Below, piece after piece: positions 52,800 through 63,670 of a stretch of DNA of 64,000 bases. Under the pieces are notes generated by a model, which was not told where the DNA came from, ran no database searches, and was given only the letters and a program-made list of their open reading frames with translations. The stretch's first letter is position 1. Every line of letters starts with the position of its first letter. A program made the position numbers and the translations under genes. Where the stretch lies: positions 5,270,001 through 5,334,000 of the forward strand of contig AP026548.1 of the NCBI GenBank assembly GCA_026075535.2. The letters are read 5' to 3'. The DNA is from Tricholoma matsutake. Lineage: Eukaryota > Basidiomycota > Agaricomycetes > Agaricales > Tricholomataceae.

Positions 52800-54660
52800 C
52801 CTGCCCCTATGCCTGCGAGCTCCCTCTCACTTCATGCATCAGTGGTGGCTCAGTGCTGGGAGCCATGTATGTCCCACCCTAATCCATTGCCTGCCACATC
52901 ACAACTTACCCCCCTCCCCCCCCCCCCCAAAAAAAAAAATAGGAATTGTTCACCATGACACCCAGCTCCAGCCCTTATGCTTGCGAGTTCCTGCTCACAG
53001 CATGTATTGGGGTGGTTGCCCAGTGCCAGGAGTCAGGTAAGCATCCACCTGAACCCACCACTGCACCATGTCACAACTAACCCCCCAAAAAAACAGGAAT
53101 CACTCGCCATGAGGCCCAGCACCTGTCCCCATGCCTGCAAGCCCTGCTTGTGGCATGCCTCACTGTGACAGCAGTATCTAAAGGTAAGACAAGACCAGGC
53201 AACCTCCCAGCCTATGTAACAACAGCGATCAATACAGCACCCTCAACATGGGCTGCACAATGTGCAGTGATGCATGTCCCACAGAAATCATCCCTGCTGC
53301 TGCCATGCTTACGAGCAACTGCTTGTAAGAGTGGGCCATAGGTGGTAGCTGTCTGCAAGAAGTGGAGTTGATGACACAGTCCTGTCCCCCTGCTTGCCAG
53401 GTCAATTGTGTGAGTTTCATTAATGGATAGATATTAACTTAATAGAGTAGACAATACAAGTATAATAGATAGTAATATAATATTGTGGAATAGATTTTTG
53501 TTTCACTCATGATGCCTTGAACATATTGAACATAAAATAATTGTAAGATTAATAACAGATTTTTGTTGATAGAACCTAGTTACAAGTCCGAGGTACGAGG
53601 ACTCATCTTTATAACCCGGCAAACATGCCATCAAAATACAGGTTTAAGTGTGGTGCCAAATAAGCTTTCTTTTGAAAGTCAGCCCCTACAGATTTTCAAG
53701 GTCAGCGGGATCTTCCGACATGCGGATTTTGGACCCAAAGGGAAACTAAGTCCATGAGGTTCACTCCAACTACCAGCAACCACCACTCCATCTCCACCTG
53801 CCATGACTCCCATGCACACTGCTACAACAGCACCCTAGGGTAAGTTTTTTTTTCCTTCATTTTTTACTCAACTAATTAATTGTTTTTCTGTGTTATTTAG
53901 GAACCAAACTCCATCTCATGAAGGGTCTCAACGTGAACCAAGCCACCACACCAATGGCTGCCAAATCTCCCCTCCCTGTGCAAGCAGGATATGAGGGTGT
54001 TGATAAGGCTCGGGAGCGAGCAGGGGGATGCTGGGAGACCCCACAAGGGGATACCCACCCGGTGAGCACCCACAATACAACATCAGACTCAAACGAGCGC
54101 CATGTACCCAGGATGATGAGGAATAGACCCAGGACCCCATGACAACAACAAAATGAAGAAGCCAGCACCAACACCAGCAAAGGCACCAGCACCAGTACAC
54201 CCAAACAACTGGAATCAACCCTGCAGGCCCCAGCAACACCCAAACAAGGCACCAAGGTCCAACCACAGCAACGAACGACACACCACCTGCCTCCAGCCCC
54301 ATGAGCAACTGCTCGTGGGGTGGATCATGGGTGGAATGACAAGACGATGGGGCTGCCACAACATCATGGGTGAACAGAGGAGGCAACAGACGATACCTAC
54401 CAATGACACCAATGCTGCCAACACACAACCCCAACATACAACTCCATGACGATGATGAATAGCCCCAGGACCCCACAATGATGATGACAAAATGATGACA
54501 TCAGTACTGACACCAGCACCAGCACAAACAACAACAATGCCAGCACAAACAACGATGTGAACAATGACAACAACAATGATGGGGAGGCCATTAAATGATG
54601 CCCATGATGACCAGCACCCCCTCCCACTGCTGCAAGCAACTGCTTGCAGGGTGGAGACAG
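52800..54660 (+). repeat. cluster of H1 hairpins and intron-like segments
   Basis: H1 copies: 53308-53329 (CTTACGAGC-AACT-GCTTGTAAG, 9 bp), 54297-54320 (CCCCATGAGC-AACT-GCTCGTGGGG, 10 bp with one wobble) and 54630-54649 (perfect CTGCAAGC-AACT-GCTTGCAG). Degenerate copies lie near 52816, 52981 and 53136. An intron-like segment runs from about 53839 (GGTAAGTTTTTT) through ACTAATTAATTG to a TTATTTAGG end at about 53902. The DNA between is CCA/ACA-rich, with no persuasive protein. Confidence 0.65.
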
Positions 54661-54889
54661 GGTGTGAGAGGCAAGGAGATGGAGAGTGGTGGCAACAGCA
54701 GCAACTAGCCTAAGGGACATTGTCGACGTCTCTTGGGCTGTTGATGATGCTCAACCTGGAAACCCAAACAAAACCCACAAAAAGGCTTCAGATGGTATAA
54801 CACAGGTCAGAGGAAGGATGCAAGGCCCTCTAGATGTCACCTGTCAGATCGACTGTCAAATAGTCATAAAAGGACTGCTTGTCAAAGCA

Positions 54890-56160
54890 GTTCAAAGCTA
54901 AAAGAATGTGTTTCAAGGACTTGCAAGGATTTCGAGGAGTTGCAATGATTTTCGAGATGTCGTGATATTTTTCAAGGTGTTGCAATATTTTTCGAGGTGT
55001 TGCAATATTTTTTGAGGTTTTTTCGAAGAAGTTTCGAGGAATTTCTAGTGCACAAATATGTTCGGATGCAAGATCGGGGGAAGACAAGTAGTAGAAGCAA
55101 AGCAAAGGTGAATCAAGGGAAACAAGAGCAAAAATAGTGTAATGCAAGGAATTTCAAGGAATTTCAAGGAAGTTTAGCATAAAACACCAAACTTCAGACT
55201 GAATAAGACTAAACTGAACTCTCAAATCACTGTGATCTGGGAGGAAGACAATGACTTTCTTGTTTTTCTTTGTATCTAGTACATCTTTTTATATAAAATA
55301 AAGAAAGTACATAAAATGGCTAGAGAACATGAGGCAAACATGTGGAAAACTCGAGGCAAAAGACAATATAAGTATATCAGAACAATAAAGTGAGCCTAGA
55401 AAGGGTGAATATAACACATGATGAAGAAATAATAAGAAAGAATAGCTAAAAGTGGACTGTCCTTGTTATAAATTGAATAAAACATTGGAAACTGCTTCAA
55501 GCAGATTGTATGCATGCACATGCGGTTGAAATGTGTTCGAGATACTTGAGATAGTGTCCCATGTGTCCAGCATGTGTCCAAAGATTGTTTGAATAGGAAA
55601 TACTGTGTCTGAAGATGTTTTTTGAGGTTCAATATTTTTTGAAGATTTTCAAAGATTCTTCAGACTTCGTTTGTGGCCTGAAATTGGTGCAATATTGTTT
55701 GACAATGGTAGGGAATACATCTGGCATATGTGCAATGACCATTCGGATAGTGATATAGTGTCCGATGTCAATTGTTGATGTTCAATGATTTTCAAAGTCA
55801 GTCAAGGAAATATCGGACTTGTTCAAAGGCTGATATCGCTGCGATATTGCTGGAAACTGGTTCGGAACCCATCAACAATGTTCCAAGTGTATATCCTGAG
55901 CTGTACGAAGGTTGGGGGAATTGTATTATGGTGGCTGAAGGCATACAAAGAATTTTGAAGCATTCTTGTGACTTTGTAGAGCTTCATAGAGCTTCATAGG
56001 GCTTCGGAGGGGTTTGTAGAGCTTCGGAGGGGTTCATATGGGTTTGTAGAGCTTCGACAATGATCGCAGATGTGTTTTTCAAGCTTGAACGACAAGGTGG
56101 ACCTATCACTGTAGCTAAGTTGTTGTTTTTTGTTTATCATTTCATTTTGTTATCAACAAC
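54890..56160. other. AT-rich DNA with short tandem repeats
   Basis: TTTCGAGG(T)GTTGCAAT-type units repeat at 54910-55050, and GTAGAGCTTCGGAGGGGTT-type units at 55975-56060. No gene recognised. Confidence 0.5.
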
Positions 56161-56354
56161 AATTTTAGGTACTAACTACTACTATGACAACTGGTGCCCA
56201 CAACAAGGAGCGGCACCCCAAGATTGTGGGTGCTAGCACTTGAGGATGATGCCAGCATGCCCAAACAACTGCAGCTGACCCAGCAGGCCCCAGCACCAGT
56301 GGAATGACAACAATGGGTTTGACTACCACAAACAAAGCACCGTCCACCTCCAGC

Positions 56355-56376
56355 CTTGTGAGCAACTGCTCATGGG
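56355..56376 (+). repeat. H1 hairpin copy
   Basis: TTGTGAGC-AACT-GCTCATGG pairs with several wobbles, followed by GGTGGATGGTGGGTGG. It lies downstream of a T-rich stretch ending TTTTAG near 56168. Confidence 0.6.
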
Positions 56377-56621
56377 GTGGATGGTGGGTGGAACAGCGAT
56401 GACAGTCAAGGGGGAAGGGAGGCAATGCTGACAGGGAGACCACCTGGGGGAATGAGGGGGAGGGGAGACGGTGGGGAGGGAGAATGACAATGACAATGAC
56501 ACTGCCATGCTGGTTCCAAAAAAATGTATTTGCATTTGCATGTAACAGTAGTCATACAACCCCAAGAAATACTATATCTTGTTACTAAGTGTTCTATAAT
56601 TATGAATTAATTTTGAATATA

Positions 56622-58213
56622 TTAAGTGGCACCACATCGAAGCAATGGAGGTTGCAGATTTGAGCATTTGGCCAGAGATGCATGTGGAAAATAATGGGCA
56701 AAGGAATTGATCTCTTCCTTGTAACACATCAGCACCCCAAGACTAATGGCAGTGAGCACCTCATCAGTGTGTTGGTCATTGCTCCCATCTTCAGGATTGT
56801 GATCATGATCCTGCTCTGGTAGAGAGCTGCCTTCATCTACATCATCTGGTTCTGAGTCTGTGGTATCACTGCCCTCCACGTCCTCCTCCTGGTCCAACTC
56901 TAACCCATTATCTTGGTCTTGAAAAACATAGTTCTCTAGCCAGAGCAACTCTGTGCACCATTCAGGGAAGATGATGCAGGCTTGTCGAATAGAGGGAAGA
57001 TGAATGTGAGACATTAGGTTTGCAATTCCGGGCTCAAGGATGAGCATGAGTTCTGTAAGCATGGGCCATTTGATTTGTGGTAAATCAGTGGGGGTGAGCT
57101 CAATGCCATGAACAGCAATAACAGCATCCTCCAGTTGAGGTAATGGAACTAAGAAGTCATAGAAGGTCCAGGGCATGGATGCATAGAGCCCAGGCTGAGG
57201 TGCAGCGAGACCCAGGGTCATGACAGTGAGATGTTTGATAGACAATTGGAAAGTGCTGGCAGCAAAATCAATGCAACGAGTATTGGCCAAATAAAAGCAC
57301 CCTGTTTCCAACAGCGGAGCATCTATCCTGACCACAGGAAGTAAGGGACTGGCATGGTAGTGACCTGCTGCCCAAATAAAGAGCTTGGTGGCAGCAGGTA
57401 AATGGACTGTCCCAAGATCATGCAGCCAATTTACTTTGACAGAGATTTCAACTTTGGTCAGGTTTTTTGTGATAGCGCAGAAGTCTGTGAACAAGGCCTC
57501 TGTGCTCACCAGGGCGCAGTGAAGAGTAGAGCCATACTCTGTGATGCTGCGGATGCTTGTACAATGCATCATCAGCACTGTGACAGAGGGAACCTTTCCA
57601 AATAACACCTTTCCAATTCTGTCAGTATTGACAACAAGGTGTTTGAGTCTAGGGAGCTCAATTTGATATCTGACAGGGGATGTCTGATGCCTCCTCCTCA
57701 AGATGCAGGTGGGGACTCCTCTCATCACAGTGTACAGGTGTTCGAGGTTTGGAAACACAGGAATGGCAATCTAACTTCAATGCAAAGCTCAGTTAAGGCA
57801 TTGAAAGCATGTCTTCCTTCCAACATGTCAAATATTTGATCAGTGATTCCAGTATGCATTGTTGATTGATGGTTGTCTGACTCAACTACCACCAAATGCA
57901 TTGACATGTTTGACATTTGCAAGCTGTCTATCAGATCCAGCCATTGCCCAAAGTGGAGGAATGTTTTAGCAACCAGTGCTTTGTGAGAGGCCATATCATT
58001 GTCAAATTTGATGTCAAATATTGCAAAAGGATTGGGGTGATTATCGAGGATAGTATGGAAGGTAGTGGATGTATGTTGCAGAGTAAGCCAGTGTAGATGA
58101 ACTTCTGAGCATGCAATACTGCTGGAATGGGACAAGCTAATAAAACTGAGTCCTATGATCCAGTCGATTACTTCATAGCATAGAGAACCATATGGATAAT
58201 TGCTAGGAGGCAT
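56622..58213 (-). pseudogene. F-box/LRR-like gene with a single frameshift
   Basis: From the ATG at 58213 the reading starts MPPSNYPYGSLCYEVIDWII, a weak F-box-like head. LRR-like blocks follow (FLHFGQWLDLIDSLQMSNMS, FNALTELCIEVRLP). Near 57750 the frame must shift by one base to continue as IPVFPNLEHLYTVMRGV. The second frame (to 56622) continues with ELPRLKHLVVN, LTKVEISVKVNWL, KHLTVMTLGL, LPQLEDAVIAV and WPMLTELMLILEPG. It ends with an acidic tail (LDQEEDVEGSDTTDSEPDDV) and a short hydrophobic/His stretch. The pattern resembles the many F-box/LRR-type proteins of Agaricomycetes, which select substrates for SCF ubiquitin ligases; the F-box is weak. One missing base in an otherwise open reading of about 530 codons may be a real recent mutation or a sequencing error. 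Confidence 0.6.
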
Positions 58214-58821
58214 GATCAGAGAGGAGCGATTAGTCTTGAGGGGTGGTCTCAATGAGAATCTTTCACATCTGTTTTCTATCAACTGCTTTTGCTCACTTTG
58301 CTGTCAGATTCTTACTAAGAAACTCAATGGCGTTGCAAATACTTACCTGTGTCACAAAGCCCACTGTGGTGCTTCTTTTTTGTGGTTGCCTCACCCATGG
58401 GACATATTTCATAGCCTTGAAGTCGCAGTTGCAGCTGTGTAATAGCTGTCTGACCAACAACACTGAGGTTGTGGCCAGAAGGCATGGCTATTATGGCGAT
58501 CTGAAAGTTACCTTGATATGTGGTTGATCTAGGGTTGATTTCAAGTTCTCCAGTATTACGACGGTCTGTCTGACCTTCCAGGCATCCGATTCTATGTGTC
58601 CGATCTTATACATCATCCTCGGCAATTAATCTTGATAGTTGCTGGATATATCATAGTCAACACCTAGCTGGACAATTGGATGACTCTGGCCCTATTCTCC
58701 ACCCCCATGCCCAGGTCAGTCCCTCCCCTATTCCTCTCATCTATTTCCATTCTGCTAAGCTTGGCTCTAGCCTCTGCCTCTTGTTTGTCTTTTTAGACTT
58801 GCTGCTGGTTTTGCCAGTTGA
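58214..58821. other. divergent intergenic region with a possible 5'-UTR intron
   Basis: Between divergent genes. GTCAGT at 58715 and TTTTTAG at 58796 could delimit an 82-nt leader intron of the plus-strand protease-like gene. Confidence 0.4.
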
Positions 58822-59775
58822 ATGGGGCCAGAAGATTCAAATGGCACCAGTGTCAGTTTGAAAAGAAAAATTGGTGATGTAACTGTCAATGAAAAGTTGA
58901 CTGTTAAACAGCCACATAAAAGACTGAGAGTTAGCAGTAATAAAAGTTCTGATACAACAGGTAATGAAGTTTACCATATCTCAGTCCCTCTTGGTATAAT
59001 ACAGAGCAATAACAGTTGTGCATATGACTCTGTCTTTTCTATCCTTTATGCAGTGTGGAAGACTAATCCAGAGTATTGGAGTCATACTTTTGGTTCTATA
59101 AATGATATACTTGAGGATATATGCAATGGATTTCAAAGTCATTTAGATGGTCAGACTTTAGTAGAAAATGTGAGGGACATATTTAGACATAAACTGGATG
59201 ACTTAAGAATTGCTGGGTTGCAGTGGGGTAGGCATACATCAGTGGTTATATTATTACAGCTTATGTTTACAACACCCACTCAAATTGTGTCCTCACAGCT
59301 TACATGTTCTCAAGAACATACATTGACTCAGGCTCAAACTCATCAATATTCTGTTCAGTCTTGCATTTTGTCTTCTGGAACAAGTCCTTATGTATCAATA
59401 CAAGATTGGATTCAGAATCATCAGGAAGGTTCAATGTCTAGATGTTCTGAATGCAATCAATATCTCATATGTTCATATTCTTTTGTGTTGGTTCCAGCTA
59501 TACTTATATTTGAATTTGAAGGAAAATTTTTAAAAATAGACCCAGAAGTGACAATTGTTAGCAGAAATAATCAGCCTTTTACAATAAAACTAAAAGGTAT
59601 TATCTATCATGGAGAAGCACATTATATATCATGCATTGTTGTTAATGAGCAACTATGGTTTCACGATGGTATTACAACTGGTGCTAACATGGTATATGAG
59701 GGACTATTGCAATCTATGACAGATCTAATGCATTGCAGAGGGAAAGAAGCAGTTGTGGCAATATATGCAAAGTGA
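58822..59775 (+). CDS. small ubiquitin-specific-protease-like cysteine peptidase
   Basis: An open frame of 317 aa from the ATG at 58822. Residues about 63-75 read NNSCAYDSVFSIL, a Cys box with C66 as likely nucleophile. A zinc-binding finger may be formed by C162/H166 and C208/C211 (TCSQEH, CSEC). The His box is HGEAHYISCIVVNEQLWFHD, with H267 and an Asp at 282. This order and spacing match a minimal USP (C19) deubiquitinase fold, unusually short, without accessory domains. The N-terminal 55 residues are basic and Ser/Lys-rich (KRKIGD, KQPHKRLR), possibly a nuclear signal. Codon use is strongly A/T-ending, unlike the GC-richer FHA gene nearby. Proteins of this kind may accompany Agaricomycete transposons; that is recollection, not shown here. 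Substrate unknown. Confidence 0.6.
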   Translation: MGPEDSNGTSVSLKRKIGDVTVNEKLTVKQPHKRLRVSSNKSSDTTGNEVYHISVPLGIIQSNNSCAYDSVFSILYAVWKTNPEYWSHTFGSINDILEDICNGFQSHLDGQTLVENVRDIFRHKLDDLRIAGLQWGRHTSVVILLQLMFTTPTQIVSSQLTCSQEHTLTQAQTHQYSVQSCILSSGTSPYVSIQDWIQNHQEGSMSRCSECNQYLICSYSFVLVPAILIFEFEGKFLKIDPEVTIVSRNNQPFTIKLKGIIYHGEAHYISCIVVNEQLWFHDGITTGANMVYEGLLQSMTDLMHCRGKEAVVAIYAK

Positions 59776-60945
59776 TGGTGAAATGCAAACTGTGCATTAC
59801 ATTATGGATTATGAACTTCTGTGATCCTGTTTCCATATCTAGTCCTCACCTAGTAACAATTATAATGATAACCTCTTATAGGAATAACTTGAACTGTAAT
59901 ATGTTCCATACTGACTGGCTGTAAATTTTTCTGTTTGTATGACTCATTACTTTAGAATGGAGGACTCATTCATGCCAGGCTTTAGCCATGGCCCAATTGG
60001 ACAAGTCTAGAGAGCTCTATGAAGCTCTACATAGCACTATACAGTGAAAGTATGAGACTATGTAGACAAGATAGGGTGCTATACAGTTCTACAGAATTAA
60101 AGAACCATGCTATGACACTGTGATGCTATGGAGTGCTATGTAGTGCTGTGTAGTCAACCCTGACTTTGCTGATGCATATTGAGAATTTGAACACTCACCT
60201 CAGTCTCTGTATAAGGTGAACAGATAACTATGTACCATATATATATGTGAGTCCTATTACACAAAGAGTGAAGGGATGAAAGAGCATAAAGGTATCAAAG
60301 TAACCGACACTTCAAAGGGATACTAAAAATAGTATATGCATCAAAGATGTGATCGTGTACGGTCTGTGATAATGGTATTTCTCAACAAATGAAGATGTTG
60401 AGAATACAAGATGAGGCATTCACTCTAGACAGGCATGGGATGTATCTTAGTGAATATGTATTCAATGAATAAGTATGTACTCAGATAAGCATTGAGTGAA
60501 AGACTGCTCCCCATTGCATAGGTGAGGAACTCCGAGCATCAAACTCACATACAAATACTTAAATCTAATGTGTGCTCTGATTTTGGTACGATGAGCAAGG
60601 GTGTCGATGTCTCTCTAGCCTGCCGAGAGATCACCGGCAGCCGGCGTCCAGCCGAGCGTCAGCGCCAGCGCATCGATCGTTTCGATCCCACCGCATCTTC
60701 TCACCCAAAGTAGCACAGCTCGTCATCACTCGTGGCTAAAATTTACAGCATTCTTCGACACTTACGTAGACCATCGTGGCATTAGTAAGGAATCCACTGT
60801 CATTAACGTAGGTAGGATAGGATTCTGATACAAAAACTACTCTGTACAACAATACTAAATTGCAAGGGTACAAAATGAAAAAGTGTCCACTATATTTTAC
60901 AACACTAAAATTTGGGCGAATACCGCGTCAGGCGGTGGTTCATGT
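59776..60945. other. intergenic DNA, repeats and a composition change
   Basis: CTATGTAGTGCT/GAGCTCTATGAAGCTC-type short repeats at 60010-60160. From about 60600 the DNA becomes clearly GC-richer. A 63-codon plus-strand frame at 60522-60713 covers this switch but has no recognisable motif. Confidence 0.45.
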
Positions 60946-63670
60946 TTAACTAAAAGCGAGCGCCGACCAGGTAGCAACTGCACCGACTGTGACCGCCGTA
61001 GCTGTCTGCACAACAAAGGTAGCGATCGTCCTCGCGCGTTTAGGAGATGGCACGTCGATGCCGCTACGATTTGTCACCAGAGTAGTGGGTGGAACATCCG
61101 GGTTGCCTTCAGCCATGATAACATCAGCCATCCCGTCGTCACTAACACCAACACCAACGTCTTGCACGCTTCGGTAGCATTTGCTTTCGGCATCGTTCTT
61201 CGGCGCACTCTCGTTCTCATGCGCGCTCCGGCTCTCATCTACACCGCTATCATCCTCGTCCTGTTCATCGTAACGCTTTCGCTTCGACGACGACAGAACG
61301 GGAATCTGCGAGGTTTCAGGAATTCATGATACTCAAGCATATGGCCTGAAGAGAATGTCAAACATACCTTTTCCTTCACCTGGGCCGCCTCCGCGTGCGC
61401 TGCGATGGTGACCAACGCGGCATCACGAGCTGCACAAACAGCCTCAAGAGCAGCAGCCATTTCTTTCTGCGTATTCTCGCGGAGAGTTCGCATGTCTAGT
61501 TATGTCAGTTCAGCTCAAGAAGGATATCCGGGCGCCTGTTGCCGCCGCCCCACTTACCAGCTACGAGATCGTGCAATGTCTGGATGCTCGCTTTGACGTC
61601 TTCTCGTTTGTGCATTGGGGGCTCGAAGGTCATGTCGAGGATGGGGGCTAAGGCATCCGTTTGCTTCTGCAGAGCCTCCACCTGGGCTTGAAGGTCGGGT
61701 ATGTCAACGTCCATGGCGTCAGCCACCTGCTCACACAACACGATGTACTGCGCATTCACATCGGCTATTCTTTCGTCCATATCAGATAACTTATCAGACA
61801 GCTTGTTGACGTTCGTGTTAAAGCGCTCCTTGTACTTGCGTCTGTGGATCTGTAATTTCTCTACTTCGCCCTGTCCAAAGATTATAAGACAACATAGCTC
61901 GGCTATAACATAAAAGCATACCTGTAGCTCGGTCAAGCCAATTTGGAGCTTGGATACAACCGACGTTGGAGGGCCTGAAACACCTGAAACAGATGAATGT
62001 GATCCTGCTGGTGCTACATTATCACGAGCGTGATCGGGAGGGGGATGCACGGGTGGCTCAGGGGAGTGGTGTGCCTCTGCCTCTATGCCTGCGTCTTCAG
62101 CTTCTCCAGCGTCGTCTATCTCAGCATCGGCATCGGCATCGGCATCACCTCCTTCTTCCTCTTCCTCTTCCTCTTCCTCCGCCTCTGCGTCGTCATCTGA
62201 ATCCGTGACCACATGGTCGTCTACATCTGCTTGTACGTCTTCAACTTTGTCCGATGCTGCGACCTCTTCAACGTGCGTAGCTGGGACAGGACGAGTAGCG
62301 CTAGGCGACGAAGAACGGGACTTCGGATAAGCTCCAATGATGCTGGGCTCGTTTGCTTGGTCCGGACCGGGACTGGGGTGGTGTGAAAAAGCAGGAGAGC
62401 TGCCAAGGTCCATCGGAGGACTAGATTTTGATCTAGTATCAGATTCAGAGCGTTCACTTATGACCATGTATTTAGGATTGCGAAGGATATGAACACCATC
62501 CGAATCATCGTTAAAATCAGGTGATTTCGAACTCGCACTACGTTCGACACGGGAAAGAGAGTCAGGGAGCACGCAACCATTATCCAAGTCCTTCGTCTGG
62601 TTGATAAGCGGCGAACTCGGCATGTTGAACATGGGGGAAATCGAGCGTGGGCTGTATGGGCTATATATGGGCGAGTCTGGGTAATACTCCTCAGACAGAT
62701 CAAGAGGGGAAAGATAACATGCACTCGGATTACTGGCCTGGCGCTGCAGGCGTTCTGAGGACAACCCAGGAGGGGGCGCATGGACAGGGGGAATAAGTCG
62801 CTTAAGGACTCTAGAGGCACGAGTCAGATTGGACCCTTTCTCGACATTGTGCGAGCTGCGGGGCTGAAGAGGTATGGAATTGTCTCCTGAGACTGGTATC
62901 TCTTCAATATCTGAATCATGATCAGATATCACAGAAGAACCGTCATCAGAGGACGAAGACGATGAATCATAGAGGCCATAGCGTCCCGAGCTAGACTTGG
63001 GAGAGCCTTTCGTCAGATCTACACGAATTATTGGACTAGTGGGAGTAATGAGGGGTCTGAAAAGATTATCGGCACGACGATAGCGGAGCTCTACTCGGGC
63101 CACGACAGGTCGAACTAAGTCCGCATGGGATCCAACAGATTTCCCGAAAGTGATAATATCGCCTTCCGCGAGTTGGGCAGGTGTCTCTGGGACCAACATC
63201 CTGGAAACGAGGTCTCCTGGCTTGCGGAGATGTGTGCCATGGTGTGATTTCAAGTCTATGATGTAAGCCTAAGGACAAGACAATAAGCAAGAGAAAGAAC
63301 AAGCAGAGTAAGAGCTTGTTACTACATGACCGCTGTCCGAGAAAACAATCTTTGCATGACTTCGACTGACTACTGCGCATTTGAAGAGTACGCTGGCTGA
63401 ATCACCGTGCCATTGTTCAACTTCGCTACTTGAGAGACGCCCAATGTGAACGACGTCAGTACTTGCTCGACTGAAGATCAATTCGTAGGGAGAATCCGCA
63501 GATGACTTCTCTATATGTAGAACGATAGCTGGAATAAGAACAATCAGTCGATGTCTCTTGACCTTAGAATTGACCCCACCGTATAGCGTTTGGCGGGTAG
63601 AAAAGGGGCTATTGGAGAGAGCTCTCTGAGCAGGTTTAGTCCCCATATACTGTATATCATCGTCTAACAT
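60946..63670 (-). CDS. tail-anchored FHA-domain protein, five exons, about 830 aa
   Basis: Exons: 63670-63326, 63268-61922, 61870-61558, 61495-61368, 61305-60946. The introns (57, 51, 62, 62 nt) use GTAGTA, GTATGC, GTAAGT and GTATGT donors and TAG/CAG acceptors. All joins keep frame, total 2493 nt. The FHA domain (about residues 60-165) has VVHIGR, VVSRSHAKIVF, and across the first intron YIIDLKSHHGTHL and GDIITFGKSVG. A long Ser/Pro-rich disordered region follows, with an acidic D/E run. Next is a coiled coil (EKLQIHRRKYKERFNTNVNK, QAQVEALQKQTDAL) and DMRTLRENTQKEMAAALEAV. Near the end is a basic SSSKRKRYDEQDEDD, and the C-terminus is hydrophobic (TIATFVVQTATAVTVGAVAT), a likely tail anchor. 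FHA, coiled coil and tail anchor is the layout of SLMAP/Far9-Far10/HAM-4 proteins of the STRIPAK complex at nuclear or ER membranes; orthology is inference. The ATG at 63670 was chosen; a second in-frame ATG lies 21 codons upstream. Confidence 0.82.

Noticed and set aside
61505..63253. The FHA gene as a single long exon ending at 61505
   Set aside because: The end of that frame is intron sequence. Splicing at 61557/61496 continues in frame to a conserved-looking coiled coil and a membrane tail.
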